Shown: one piece after another, positions 8,531 through 16,674 of the stretch | Layout of the letters: every line of letters begins with the position of its first letter | Position numbering within the stretch: position 1 is the stretch's first letter | Source: JBBQTQ01 sp038213135 | Lineage (GTDB): Bacteria > Actinomycetota > Thermoleophilia > Gaiellales > Gaiellaceae | DNA length: 26,295 nt | Assembly (NCBI GenBank): GCA_038213135.1 | Contig: JBBQTQ010000035.1 | Span: 1-26,295, forward strand | Reading direction: 5' to 3' | The notes under the pieces: generated by a model | Told to the model about the DNA's origin: nothing | Seen by the model: the letters and a program-made list of their open reading frames with translations, nothing else | Databases searched by the model: none | Translations under genes and position numbers: made by a program

Positions 8531-8550
8531 GCCGCGCGGGCGAGCGCGGC
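8531..8550. terminator. Possible bidirectional terminator hairpin
   Basis: GCCGCGC (8531-8537) and GCGCGGC (8544-8550) form a perfect 7-bp stem with a six-base loop, placed in the 122-base gap between the ends of two converging genes. There is no T run on either side, so rho-independent termination is uncertain. The rest of the gap shows only a 10-bp palindrome at 8471-8480. Confidence 0.35.
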
Positions 8551-8571
8551 TAAGCAAGCAAGCGCGCAGCA

Positions 8572-9284
8572 CTAGCGCAGGAGCAGCGCCCGCTCGCGCA
8601 GGCCGCTGTAGGCGCGGGCGAGCGGCGGCAGGCGGCGGACGAACGGGGCGAGCGCGGCCGAACGGCCCTCGCTCGTTGCGATCCACTCCTGCTCGACGAA
8701 GTCGACGCCGTCGAAGTGGCGGCGCGCGGCGGCGGTGATCTCGGCGTGTCGGAGGTAGCGCGTGTTGTTCGCCAGGAAGCGCGCGTTCAGCTCGGCGACC
8801 TCGGCCGGCGACCTGCCGCGCTGGAACTCGTTGCGGACGCCGAGGCGCGCCCAGAGGCCGAGCCAGCGCCGGTCGCCGATCACGGTTGCGAGCCGGACGT
8901 ACGTGTGCGCGGCCCCGCAAGAGGTAGCGGGCCGGGAACACGTGCAGGATCACGCCCCCCGGCCGTAGGACGCGCCGGATCTCGGCGAACGCGGCGTCCG
9001 GATCCTGAACGTGCTCGAAGACCTGGTTCGAGCCGACGAAGTCGAAGGACACGTCCGGAACGGGAGCCGGTACGGCGTCCCGATCAGGCGCAGCTGCTCC
9101 GTCGGCGACTCGAGCACGATGTCGCAGCCGTAGCGTCGAAGCCGGCGGCCTCGTACGCCGCGACGGCGCCTCCCTCGCCGCAGCCGAAGTCGAGCACCCG
9201 CGCGCCCGGCTCGAGCTTGCCGCCGAGCCGCTCGAGCGTGCGCAGCTGCCGCCGCACCTACGCGGCGTCGTGTGCGTCCGTCAC
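8572..9284 (-). pseudogene. Decayed class I SAM-dependent methyltransferase
   Basis: Pieces of one methyltransferase can be read in successive frames. From GTG 9284: RTLERLGGKLEPGARVLDFG followed by CGEGGAVAAYEAAGFDA (SAM motif I). Then, one base out of frame near 9130, YGCDIVLESPTEQLRLIG. Shifted again near 9058: FDFVGSNQVFEHVQD and VLRPGGVILHVFPARY. Shifted a third time near 8915: YVRLATVIGDRRWLGLWARL through to RERALLLR and the stop at 8572. A TAG also interrupts the start region at 9258-9260, although a GTG directly after it could serve as a start. Joined, it would be about 237 residues of the Methyltransf_11 type. The GTG overlaps the TGA of the upstream polymerase-like gene, as coupled genes elsewhere in the window do. 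No neighbouring gene shows such lesions, which argues for true decay over general sequencing error. Confidence 0.8.
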
Positions 9285-10675
9285 GCCGTCGCGTCGGCGC
9301 GGCGGCGCAGCTCGGCTGCGGCGCTGATGGCGACGCCGACGACGACCCAGAAGACGGCGGAGTAGCCGCGGACATCGAGGATCGTCGTGAAGAGCGCGCC
9401 GGCCGCAGTCAGGGCCGCGATCCCGGGCAGCGCCGCGCCGAGCGCGCGGTCTGCCGGCGCCGGAGACTCGAGCCACAGCCGGCGCCCGAGGAGGGCGAGC
9501 CAGGCGAGCAGCGCCCCGAAGGCGGCGAGCCCGAGCCAGCCGGTTTCCGTCAGCACGCGGCCGATCCACGTCGGGCCCGTCCGTTGCGCCAGCGGGACGT
9601 CCTGGGCCAGGTGGTAGCGCGGGTCGAGCATCGACGCCCCGAGACCACGCCCAACGAGTCCTGTCGCGACGCCGCTGTGGATGCTCAGCCGCACCGCGAG
9701 CTTCAGCTGTTCGACTCGTCCGGGCAGCAGCTCGACGCCGGACGGGACCGGAGGCGGAGCGGGAGCAGGCTTGGCGGGGTGCTTCGCACCGGGAGGAGGA
9801 GGAGGAGGAGCAGGAGGCGGAATGCCTTGGGCCGCCGCGCCCCCGAGCACGTCCGCCGTCTGGGAGCTGAGCGCACCGACGAACGCGGCGGGATAGATGG
9901 CGCGGATCGCGCCGTACGCAGCGGGCACGGCGAGCGCTGCGGCGACGAGGAGCCCGGCGAGGTAGCGCGCCGGCGGCCGCGTCCGCCCGAAGGTGAGGCC
10001 GACGCCCACGACTCCGAGCGCGAACACCGGTACGAAGCCGAGGATCGCGCGCGTCGCGGAGAAGACGCCGACCGCGGCGAAGGCGACGGCGACGGCCGCC
10101 GCACGTCTCGTGCTCACGAGCCGGGCGAGCCAGGCGCCGACCACCAGAACCGCTGCGAACACGGCCACGAGCGTCACCGTCCCTGCCTGGGAGGAGCCTA
10201 GCGTCCCGGTCACCGAATCCGCGTCGGAGCCCCTGCCGTACCGCACGACGTTCGCGATCACCTGGCCGGCGGTGACTGGGATCTCGACGGCGATGAACAG
10301 GACGACGAGCGCGAGCACGCGACGACGCTGGTCGGCATTCCGAACGAGCAAAGCGATCGCGACGGCCGCGAGAGGACGAAGGAAGTAGCGCGCCGAGTCG
10401 GACGCGCCGCCGGCACCTCCGTGGAGCGCCGCGACGGCGTACACGGCGAGGTATACGGCAACGACGGCCGCCCGCGGCAACGCGCGACGAACGATCGCTG
10501 CGCCTAGTCCCACGCCGAGCGTCGCGACCAGCGCGACCTGCCATACCTTTCCTCCGACGACGATCGGCAGGAGGAGTGTCGCCGCGAGCAGAACGGCGAC
10601 CGTCGCTTCAACCGCGTGTGCCGCCGCCGCAATCCCGCGCAGCCGAGCGGGGCCGCCCGCTACAGAGTGATTCAC
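9281..10675 (-). CDS. Second O-antigen polymerase/ligase-like membrane protein
   Basis: A 464-residue integral membrane protein with about ten hydrophobic segments (for example VAVLLAATLLLPIVVGG and GTVTLVAVFAAVLVVGAWL). It has a large loop containing LVGRGLGASMLDPRYH and the following RVLTETGWLGLAAFGALL, which is the Wzy_C/WaaL layout. In that loop is an odd proline-rich insert (about residues 300-325, PPPAPPPPPPG followed by Ala/Pro/Lys). The upstream part of the open frame overlaps the divergent AsnB gene, so I place the start at GTG 10675; GATGAG just before it is a weak ribosome-binding site. It overlaps the methyltransferase remnant by GTGA. Family assignment rests on topology and a few motifs and is less firm than for the polymerase at 4530-6545. 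Whether it polymerises, ligates or does neither is open. Confidence 0.78.
   Translation of the reverse strand: MNHSVAGGPARLRGIAAAAHAVEATVAVLLAATLLLPIVVGGKVWQVALVATLGVGLGAAIVRRALPRAAVVAVYLAVYAVAALHGGAGGASDSARYFLRPLAAVAIALLVRNADQRRRVLALVVLFIAVEIPVTAGQVIANVVRYGRGSDADSVTGTLGSSQAGTVTLVAVFAAVLVVGAWLARLVSTRRAAAVAVAFAAVGVFSATRAILGFVPVFALGVVGVGLTFGRTRPPARYLAGLLVAAALAVPAAYGAIRAIYPAAFVGALSSQTADVLGGAAAQGIPPPAPPPPPPGAKHPAKPAPAPPPVPSGVELLPGRVEQLKLAVRLSIHSGVATGLVGRGLGASMLDPRYHLAQDVPLAQRTGPTWIGRVLTETGWLGLAAFGALLAWLALLGRRLWLESPAPADRALGAALPGIAALTAAGALFTTILDVRGYSAVFWVVVGVAISAAAELRRRADATA
9791..9820 (-). repeat. GGA-rich low-complexity tract encoding polyproline
   Basis: A purine-rich run of mostly GGA triplets on the plus strand, read on the minus strand as the proline-rich insert of the polymerase-like protein. 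Such a tract could vary in length by slippage without breaking the frame when changes come in threes. Confidence 0.7.
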
Positions 10676-10726
10676 GCGCTCATCATGACCAATCCGGCCG
10701 CCGACGGCAGCGCGCCACTCGCGCGT

Positions 10727-10746
10727 CGACGGGGGATCGCCCCTCG
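10727..10746. promoter_or_regulatory. Imperfect palindrome in the divergent intergenic region
   Basis: CGACGGGGGATCGCCCCTCG pairs with its own reverse complement at 16 of 20 positions and sits in the 136-base gap between the divergent polymerase-like and AsnB genes. It might be an operator or a hairpin. A TACACT at 10768-10773 could be a weak -10 element for the rightward cassette, but no matching -35 is visible. Confidence 0.25.
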
Positions 10747-10784
10747 GGTCGCCGGCGCTTCGGCTTGTACACTCGCCTAAGGTC

Positions 10785-10803
10785 GAGGACGAGGACGAGG
10801 AGG
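10785..10803 (+). promoter_or_regulatory. Repeated purine-rich ribosome-binding region of the first AsnB gene
   Basis: Three hexamers in a row (GAGGAC, GAGGAC, GAGGAG) precede the ATG at 10812. The last copy provides GAGGAGG eight bases before the start, a near-ideal Shine-Dalgarno, and supports that start. The earlier copies could act as standby sites. Confidence 0.6.
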
Positions 10804-10811
10804 CTAGACCG

Positions 10812-12752
10812 ATGTGCGGGATCGGCGCGATCCTGAACCTGCGCGGCGAGGCGATTCCCGGCCTGCAACCGGGACTCGCGCAGATGAACACGCTCCTGCG
10901 CCACCGCGGTCCCGACGGCGAAGGGACGTGGCGTCACGAACGCGGCCAGGTCGGCTTCGCGCACAGGCGGCTCGAGATCATCGACCTGAAAACCGGCTCG
11001 CAGCCGATGAGCGACGAGGGCGGCAACTGGATCACCTACAACGGCGAGATCTACAACTACCTCGAGCTCCGCAAGGAGATCGGCGAGGACGAGTTCCGGA
11101 CTACGTCCGACACCGAGGTCGTGCTCCGCGCCTACCGGAAGTGGGGCCCGGCGTGCGTCGAACGGCTTCGGGGGATGTTCGCGTTCGCGATCTGGGACGA
11201 GTCGGAGGGGCGGCTGTTCTGCGCCCGCGACCGGTTCGGCATCAAGCCGCTCTGCTACGCGATCGTCGACGGGACGTTCTTCTGCGCTTCCGAGGCGAAG
11301 GCGCTCCTCCCGTTCCTGCCTGCGATCGAGACCGATCTCGACGCGCTGAAGGACTATCTCGCCTTTCAGTTCTGCCTGGCCGGCAAGACGCTCTTCCGCG
11401 GGGTTCAGGAGCTTCTCCCGGGCCACACGCTGACGATCCGAAACGGCGCGATGCGCGTCGACCGCTACTGGGAGGTGCGCTTCGAGCCCGACTTCGATCA
11501 CAGCGAGCAGTGGTTCACCTCCCGGCTGCGCGAGCTCGTCGAAGAATCGGTGCACTTCCACCTCCGCGCGGATGTGCCCGTGGGGGCGTACCTGTCCGGG
11601 GGGCTCGACTCGAGCATCACGACGACGCTCGCCGCGAAGGCGGTCGGCGAGGAGTTCCAGGCGTTCACCGGAAGGTTCGCGCTGGGCAAGCGCTACGACG
11701 AGAGCTCGTTTGCGCGCCAGGTTGCCTTACAGCACGGTTTCCAGCTTCACGAGACGACGATTGGCGCCTCCGACTTCGTGGACTCGATCCAGAAGGTCAT
11801 CTACCACCTCGACTATCCGGTCGCCGGTCCCGGCTCCTTCCCGCAGTACATGGTCGCGGGGCTTGCGGCACAGCACATGAAGGTCGTCGTCGGCGGCCAG
11901 GGTGGGGACGAGATCTTTGGTGGGTACGCGCGCTACCTGCTGGCGTACTTCGAGCAGTGCATCAAAGCGGCGATCGACGGGACGATGCACGCCGGAAACT
12001 TCGTAGTCACGTACGAGTCGATCATCCCGCAGCTCGGGACACTGCGCGAGTACAAGCCGCTAATGCAGGAGTTCTGGCGCGAGGGCCTCTTCGAGGATCT
12101 CGACGCCAGGTACTTCCGGCTCATTAACCGTGCCTCCGAGCTCGGCGGGGCAATCGACTGGGGTGTCCTCGGCGACTACTCGCCGTTCGAGACCTTCAGG
12201 AGCATCTTCCGCGCAGACAACGTGCGACACGAGTCCTACTTCGACTCGATGACGCACTTCGACTTCAAGACGCTGCTGCCTGCGCTTCTGCACGTCGAGG
12301 ACCGTGTGAGCATGGCGCACGGGCTCGAGTCCCGGGTTCCGTTCATCGACACCGAGGTGGTCGAGTTCGCAGCGACGCTGCCCGCGGACGTCAAGTTCAA
12401 GCACGGGCATCTCAAGCACGCCCTGAAGGAGGCGATGAAAGGCGCGCTTCCCGCGGCGATCGTCGAGCGCCGCGACAAGATGGGCTTCCCCGTCCCGCTC
12501 GCCGAGTGGACGAAGGGAGAGCTGCGCGACTTCATCCTCGACACGTTCGCTGCCGGCCGCGGACGGCGGCCCTATCTGGCCTCCACGTTCGATGCTGAGG
12601 CCATGCTCGAGCGCGAGGCGACGTTCGGCCGCAATCTGTGGGGGCTCTTCAGCCTCGAGCTCTGGCAGCAGCAGTTCCACGACCGGTCGGCCGAGTGGTC
12701 GTCGCTCGCGACGGCGCAGCCGACGCTGTTGACCGCACGCGTCGAAGCGTGA
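10812..12752 (+). CDS. AsnB-like glutamine-dependent amidotransferase (asparagine synthase family), copy 1
   Basis: A 646-residue two-domain enzyme. The N-terminal class II glutaminase has Cys2 as the nucleophile after Met removal (MCGIGAIL), HRGPDGEG, HRRLEIIDL, YNGEIYN and SDTEVVL, all expected. The C-terminal ATP-pyrophosphatase domain has SGGLDSS (262-268) and GGQGGDEIFGGY. It would take ammonia from glutamine and form an amide on an adenylated carboxylate. In polysaccharide loci such proteins are thought to amidate sugar uronic acids or modify sugars rather than make free asparagine. It opens the nine-gene rightward cassette; the strong ribosome-binding site and divergent neighbour suggest a promoter just upstream. 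True asparagine synthesis remains possible, but two copies within 8 kb beside sugar epimerases argue against it. Confidence 0.93.
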   Translation: MCGIGAILNLRGEAIPGLQPGLAQMNTLLRHRGPDGEGTWRHERGQVGFAHRRLEIIDLKTGSQPMSDEGGNWITYNGEIYNYLELRKEIGEDEFRTTSDTEVVLRAYRKWGPACVERLRGMFAFAIWDESEGRLFCARDRFGIKPLCYAIVDGTFFCASEAKALLPFLPAIETDLDALKDYLAFQFCLAGKTLFRGVQELLPGHTLTIRNGAMRVDRYWEVRFEPDFDHSEQWFTSRLRELVEESVHFHLRADVPVGAYLSGGLDSSITTTLAAKAVGEEFQAFTGRFALGKRYDESSFARQVALQHGFQLHETTIGASDFVDSIQKVIYHLDYPVAGPGSFPQYMVAGLAAQHMKVVVGGQGGDEIFGGYARYLLAYFEQCIKAAIDGTMHAGNFVVTYESIIPQLGTLREYKPLMQEFWREGLFEDLDARYFRLINRASELGGAIDWGVLGDYSPFETFRSIFRADNVRHESYFDSMTHFDFKTLLPALLHVEDRVSMAHGLESRVPFIDTEVVEFAATLPADVKFKHGHLKHALKEAMKGALPAAIVERRDKMGFPVPLAEWTKGELRDFILDTFAAGRGRRPYLASTFDAEAMLEREATFGRNLWGLFSLELWQQQFHDRSAEWSSLATAQPTLLTARVEA

Positions 12753-13582
12753 CCAGCCCAACGACAGGCCAGGTCGACACCGACCGTCAGAACGCCGCGT
12801 TCTGGAATGAGCTTTGTGGGTCGAGTATGGCGCGCTCGCTCGGGATCGCCGGCGACGAAGCCGACACGCTCCGGCGCTTCGACGACCACTACTTCGCGTT
12901 CTACCCGTACCTGAAGGGGTACGTGGACGCGCATGACCTGCGCGGCCGGGACGTGTTGGAGATCGGACTCGGATACGGGACGCTGGGCCAGTACCTCGCG
13001 GAGCGCGGTGCCGTCTACCACGGTCTCGACATCGCGCCAACGCCGGTCGAGATGATGAGACACCGGCTACGCATGCTGGGCGCCGCGGCGGACGAGCGAG
13101 TGCTCCAGGGGTCCGCGCTCGAGATTCCGTTCCCGGACGAGGCGTTCGACTACGTCTTCTCGATCGGCTGCCTGCACCACACGGGCGACCTCGAGCAGTC
13201 GGTTGACGAAGTGCACCGCGTGCTCGAGCCGGGCGGCACTGCAGTCTTGATGCTCTACAACCGGCACTCGTTCCGGCAGTTGTGGCGCGTCGACCGCCGG
13301 CGACTCACCGCGTCGCTCCGCACGGGGAGGGTGCCGACGGCCGAGGACGTGCGGGGCTATTACGACCTGGACGCCGTCGGCGAGGCCGCTCCCCATACCG
13401 ACTTCAGCTCCAAGGCCGACGTGCGGCGGCTGCTGCGCCGCTTCTCCCGCGTCGACATCCGCGCGCAGAACTTCGACGACATCTACGTGAGGCGGTTCAG
13501 AGTCGTCAAGCGCGATTTGGTGATCGGCAGCCCGGTCGCGCGGCTGCTCGGGCTCGACCTGTACGTGACCGCGACGAAGTAG
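12749..13582 (+). CDS. SAM-dependent methyltransferase
   Basis: A 277-residue class I methyltransferase. SAM motif I is VLEIGLGYGTLG (69-80), the ribose-binding acidic residue is Asp94 (HGLDIAP), and the later motifs are FDYVFSIGCLHHTGD (133-147) and VLEPGGTAVLMLYN. It probably methylates a sugar or glycan intermediate. The GTG start at 12749 overlaps the TGA of the AsnB gene (GTGA), which fixes the start; the longer open frame beginning at 12638 lies inside AsnB. A gap of 57 bases, with a weak GGTGG/CCACC hairpin at 13595-13611, separates it from the first epimerase gene. Confidence 0.9.
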   Translation: MTSPTTGQVDTDRQNAAFWNELCGSSMARSLGIAGDEADTLRRFDDHYFAFYPYLKGYVDAHDLRGRDVLEIGLGYGTLGQYLAERGAVYHGLDIAPTPVEMMRHRLRMLGAAADERVLQGSALEIPFPDEAFDYVFSIGCLHHTGDLEQSVDEVHRVLEPGGTAVLMLYNRHSFRQLWRVDRRRLTASLRTGRVPTAEDVRGYYDLDAVGEAAPHTDFSSKADVRRLLRRFSRVDIRAQNFDDIYVRRFRVVKRDLVIGSPVARLLGLDLYVTATK

Positions 13583-13639
13583 CTGGGCGGCTAAGGTGGC
13601 GTCCGACCACCGACCCCGGCCATCAGCGAGGCACGGTTC

Positions 13640-14584
13640 ATGACAAATGTTCTGGTTACAGGCGGCGCGGGATTCATCGCGTCGCACCTCGTCGAGCAGC
13701 TGCTTGACCGCGGCGACTCGGTCCTCGTGATCGACAACTTCGCGACGGCGCGACGCGACACCCTGCCCGAGCACGGGAACCTCCGGCTCGAGGAAGGCAC
13801 GATCGCCGACGCCGCCCTCGTCGACCGGCTCTTCGACGAGTTCGAGCCGTCGGTCGTCGCGCACGCCGCCGCCTCCTACAAGGATCCCGACGACTGGGAC
13901 GAGGACGCCCGAACGAACGCCCTCGGGACCGCCAACATCGTCCAGGCCGCCGAGCGCGCGGGCGTGGGCCGCGTCGTGTACTTCCAGACGGCGCTCTGCT
14001 ACGGGCTCCACCCGCAGGAGCAGCCGATCACTCTGACGCATCCGCTTGACCCGTCGGGCTCGAGCTACGCGATCTCCAAGACCGCAGGCGAGTGGTACGT
14101 GCGGCTGAGCAAGCTCGACTGGGTGTCGTTTCGGCTTGCGAACGTCTACGGGCCGCGCAACCTCAGCGGGCCGCTGCCGACCTTCTTCCAGCGTATGAGC
14201 GAAGGCAAGCCGGTGTTTGTGATGGACACGCGCCGTGACTTCGTATTCGTTGACGACCTGATCTCCGTCGCGATGAAGGCGATCGACGGGCAGGGCGAAA
14301 GTGGCATCTACCACGTCTCCTCGGGCTCCGACGTCTCGATCAAAGAGCTTTTCGATGCGACCGTGAAGGCGATGAGTGTCAAACTCGACGAGGAGGTCGA
14401 GGTGCGGCCGCGGAACCCGGACGACGCACCGTCGATCCTGCTCGACCCGTCGAAGACCGAGCGCGACTTCGACTGGTCGGCGAAGGCCGGCCTGGAGAAT
14501 GGCGTCGCGAAGGCGATCGAGTACTACCGCGAGTACGGCGTGACGGAGACGTTCACGCACCTGAAGCCGGCCGACGCGAGGTGA
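13640..14584 (+). CDS. Extended SDR nucleotide-sugar epimerase/dehydratase, copy 1
   Basis: A 314-residue NAD-dependent enzyme of the UDP-glucose 4-epimerase/dTDP-glucose dehydratase superfamily. It has VLVTGGAGFIASHL (4-17) for NAD binding, the active-site YAISK (Tyr143, Lys147), and FRLANVYGPRN and FVFVDDLI typical of extended SDRs. The usual Ser/Thr active-site segment reads YFQTALCYG, with Thr117 as the likely catalytic residue. GAGG eight bases before the ATG supports the start. Its end overlaps the next SDR gene by GTGA. Together with the next two genes it resembles the three-SDR sets of O-antigen loci such as Bordetella wbmF/G/H, from memory. The exact reaction cannot be read from sequence. 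Confidence 0.92.
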   Translation: MTNVLVTGGAGFIASHLVEQLLDRGDSVLVIDNFATARRDTLPEHGNLRLEEGTIADAALVDRLFDEFEPSVVAHAAASYKDPDDWDEDARTNALGTANIVQAAERAGVGRVVYFQTALCYGLHPQEQPITLTHPLDPSGSSYAISKTAGEWYVRLSKLDWVSFRLANVYGPRNLSGPLPTFFQRMSEGKPVFVMDTRRDFVFVDDLISVAMKAIDGQGESGIYHVSSGSDVSIKELFDATVKAMSVKLDEEVEVRPRNPDDAPSILLDPSKTERDFDWSAKAGLENGVAKAIEYYREYGVTETFTHLKPADAR

Positions 14585-15624
14585 ACGGCGACACCCTGCT
14601 CGTCGTCGGCGGCGCAGGCTTCGTCGGGTCGAACCTCGTGCGGGCCGCGCTCGACGCCGGTGCGGAGCGCGTGGTCCTCGTCGACAACCTTCTCTCGTCT
14701 GAGCGCGACAACCTGCCGACTGACGACCGGATCGACTTCGTCGAGGGGTCGATCGCCGACGACGACGTCCTCGCCTCCCTGGAGGATGAGTTCGACGTCG
14801 TCTTCCACCTCGCCACCTACCACGGCAACCAGAGCTCGATCGCCGACCCGATCGCGGATCACGACAACAACCTGATCACGACGCTGAAGTTGTACGAGCG
14901 GATCAAGGGGTTCGAGCGTCTGAACAAGGTCGTGTACTCCGCCTCCGGCTGCACACTCGCGGCGCACGAGGTCTACGACTCCGTGGAGCCAACCACCGAG
15001 GAGGGGGCGGCACCATTCGACCTCGACAGCCCGTACCAGATCTCCAAGATGGTCGGCGAGTTCTACTCGGTCTACTACCACCGGCAGCACGGCCTGCCGA
15101 CCGTGCGCGCGCGCTTCCAGAACGTGTACGGGCCGGGCGAGGTACTCGGTGCGGGGAAGTGGCGTGGCACGCCCGCGACCGTCTGGCGGAACGTCACCCC
15201 GACCTTCGTCTACCGGGCGCTCAAGGGGCTGCCGGTGGTGCTCGACAACGGCGGCGTAGCGTCCCGCGACTTCGTCTACGTCGACGACATCGTGCGAGGC
15301 CTGCTCGCCTGCGCCGAGCACGGCGCGCCGGGTGATGTCTACAACCTGGCGAGCGGTGTGGAGACCAGCATTCTCCGGCTCACGGAGCTAATCGTCGACC
15401 TGAGCGGCAGCACCTCGCAGCTCGAGATCGGGCCCCGCCGGGCGTGGGACCACTCGATCATGCGCTTCGGCAGCACCGAGAAGGCGCAGCGGGAGCTCGG
15501 GTTCGAGGCGGAGGTGCCGCTCGAGGAGGGGCTGCGGCGCACGATGGCGTGGACGCGCGACAACCTCGACCGCATCGATGCGTGCATCGAGAAGCACGCG
15601 GTCAGGCTCGCGCAGGCGTCCTAG
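14581..15624 (+). CDS. Extended SDR nucleotide-sugar epimerase/dehydratase, copy 2
   Basis: A 347-residue extended SDR. VVGGAGFVGSNLV (8-20) binds NAD, and the catalytic pair is Tyr152 and Lys156 in PYQISK. The Ser/Thr segment is YSASGCTLA, departing from the common SSSxxYG but keeping Ser. Further family marks are RFQNVYGPGEVLG, an insert KWRGTPATVWRNVTP, and RDFVYVDDIVRG. The GTG start is fixed by overlap with the TGA of the preceding SDR gene. It is not a close copy of its neighbours, so the three probably catalyse different steps rather than being a recent triplication. Substrate is unknown but likely a UDP-hexosamine or its uronic acid. Confidence 0.92.
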   Translation: MNGDTLLVVGGAGFVGSNLVRAALDAGAERVVLVDNLLSSERDNLPTDDRIDFVEGSIADDDVLASLEDEFDVVFHLATYHGNQSSIADPIADHDNNLITTLKLYERIKGFERLNKVVYSASGCTLAAHEVYDSVEPTTEEGAAPFDLDSPYQISKMVGEFYSVYYHRQHGLPTVRARFQNVYGPGEVLGAGKWRGTPATVWRNVTPTFVYRALKGLPVVLDNGGVASRDFVYVDDIVRGLLACAEHGAPGDVYNLASGVETSILRLTELIVDLSGSTSQLEIGPRRAWDHSIMRFGSTEKAQRELGFEAEVPLEEGLRRTMAWTRDNLDRIDACIEKHAVRLAQAS

Positions 15625-15678
15625 GCTCGTGCCGGGCTTGCTGTGAAAGCTCGGGCGGCAGAGCAGTATTGTCACGGC

Positions 15679-16674
15679 GTGGACATCGAGGGCAAGAAAT
15701 TCGTGGTCATCGGCGGCGCCGGCCTGATCGGGTCACACGTGACGGAGGCTCTCCTGCGCGAGGACGTAGGCGAGGTCATCGTCTACGACAACTTCGTCCG
15801 TGGCACGCGCGAGAACCTCGCCGGCGCGCTCATCGACCCGCGCTGCTCGATCTACGAGCACGGCGGCGACATCCTGCAGACGGACGTCCTACGTACAGCG
15901 CTCGAGGGAGCGGACGGCGTCTTCCATCTTGCCGCGCTGTGGCTGCTCCACTGCCAGGACTTCCCGCGCGCCGCGTTCGACGTCAACATCCGCGGCTCGT
16001 TCAACGTCTTCGAGGCCTGCATCGACGCCCGCGTCGAGCGGCTCGTCTACAGCTCCTCAGCCTCGGTCTACGGCGACGCCGTCGAGGAACCGATGACGGA
16101 GGACCATCCGTTCAACTTCGAGAACTTCTACGGCGCGACGAAGGTCGCGGGCGAGGCGATGGTCCGCGCCCTGCACAAGCCCTTCGGCCTCGCCTACGTC
16201 GGACTGCGCTACATGAACGTCTACGGTCCGCGCCAGGACTACCGCGGCGCGTACATCGCCGTGATCATGAAGATGCTCGACGCGATCGACCGCGGCGAGC
16301 CGCTCATCCTTTACGGCGACGGCAGCCAGGCGTACGACTTCGTCTACGTCGGCGACTGCGCCGAGGCGAACGTCTGCGCGATGAAGGGTGACACCGTCGA
16401 CCGCTTCTACAACGTCGGCACGGGCACACGCACGTCGATCCGCGAGCTGGCCGAGCTCGTCGTGGAGATCACGGGCGCCGACGTCGGGATCCGCTACGAG
16501 CCCGAGGGCGTGACGTTCGTCAAAAACCGCATCGGTTCGGCGGACCGTGCTCGCGAGGAGATCGGCTTCGAGGCGAGGGTCAGGCTCGAGGAGGGGCTGA
16601 CGAACCTGATCGAATGGCGAAATGCCCACAAGGAGGAGGTCGAGGCGCGCCGCCTCGGTGCCGCCCTCCGGTGA
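15679..16674 (+). CDS. Extended SDR nucleotide-sugar epimerase/dehydratase, copy 3
   Basis: A 331-residue extended SDR with the most classical active site of the three: FVVIGGAGLIGSH (8-20), YSSSASVYGD (124-133) and YGATK (Tyr151, Lys155), then LRYMNVYGPRQ and YDFVYVGDCAEA. It fits a 4-epimerase or related NAD enzyme acting on a nucleotide sugar. I prefer GTG 15679 because the NAD motif then begins at the usual place. GTG 15643 is in frame and adds 12 residues of no evident family character; neither has a strong ribosome-binding site. The gene ends in a GTGA overlap with the deacetylase-like gene. Confidence 0.9.
   Translation: MDIEGKKFVVIGGAGLIGSHVTEALLREDVGEVIVYDNFVRGTRENLAGALIDPRCSIYEHGGDILQTDVLRTALEGADGVFHLAALWLLHCQDFPRAAFDVNIRGSFNVFEACIDARVERLVYSSSASVYGDAVEEPMTEDHPFNFENFYGATKVAGEAMVRALHKPFGLAYVGLRYMNVYGPRQDYRGAYIAVIMKMLDAIDRGEPLILYGDGSQAYDFVYVGDCAEANVCAMKGDTVDRFYNVGTGTRTSIRELAELVVEITGADVGIRYEPEGVTFVKNRIGSADRAREEIGFEARVRLEEGLTNLIEWRNAHKEEVEARRLGAALR

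Noticed and set aside
13595..13611. GGTGG/CCACC hairpin between the methyltransferase and first SDR gene
   Set aside because: Only a 5-bp stem with no T run, in the middle of a cassette that appears co-transcribed; too weak to call a terminator.
13067..14560. Long leftward open frame of 497 codons
   Set aside because: Antisense to the methyltransferase and first SDR, both with intact catalytic motifs.
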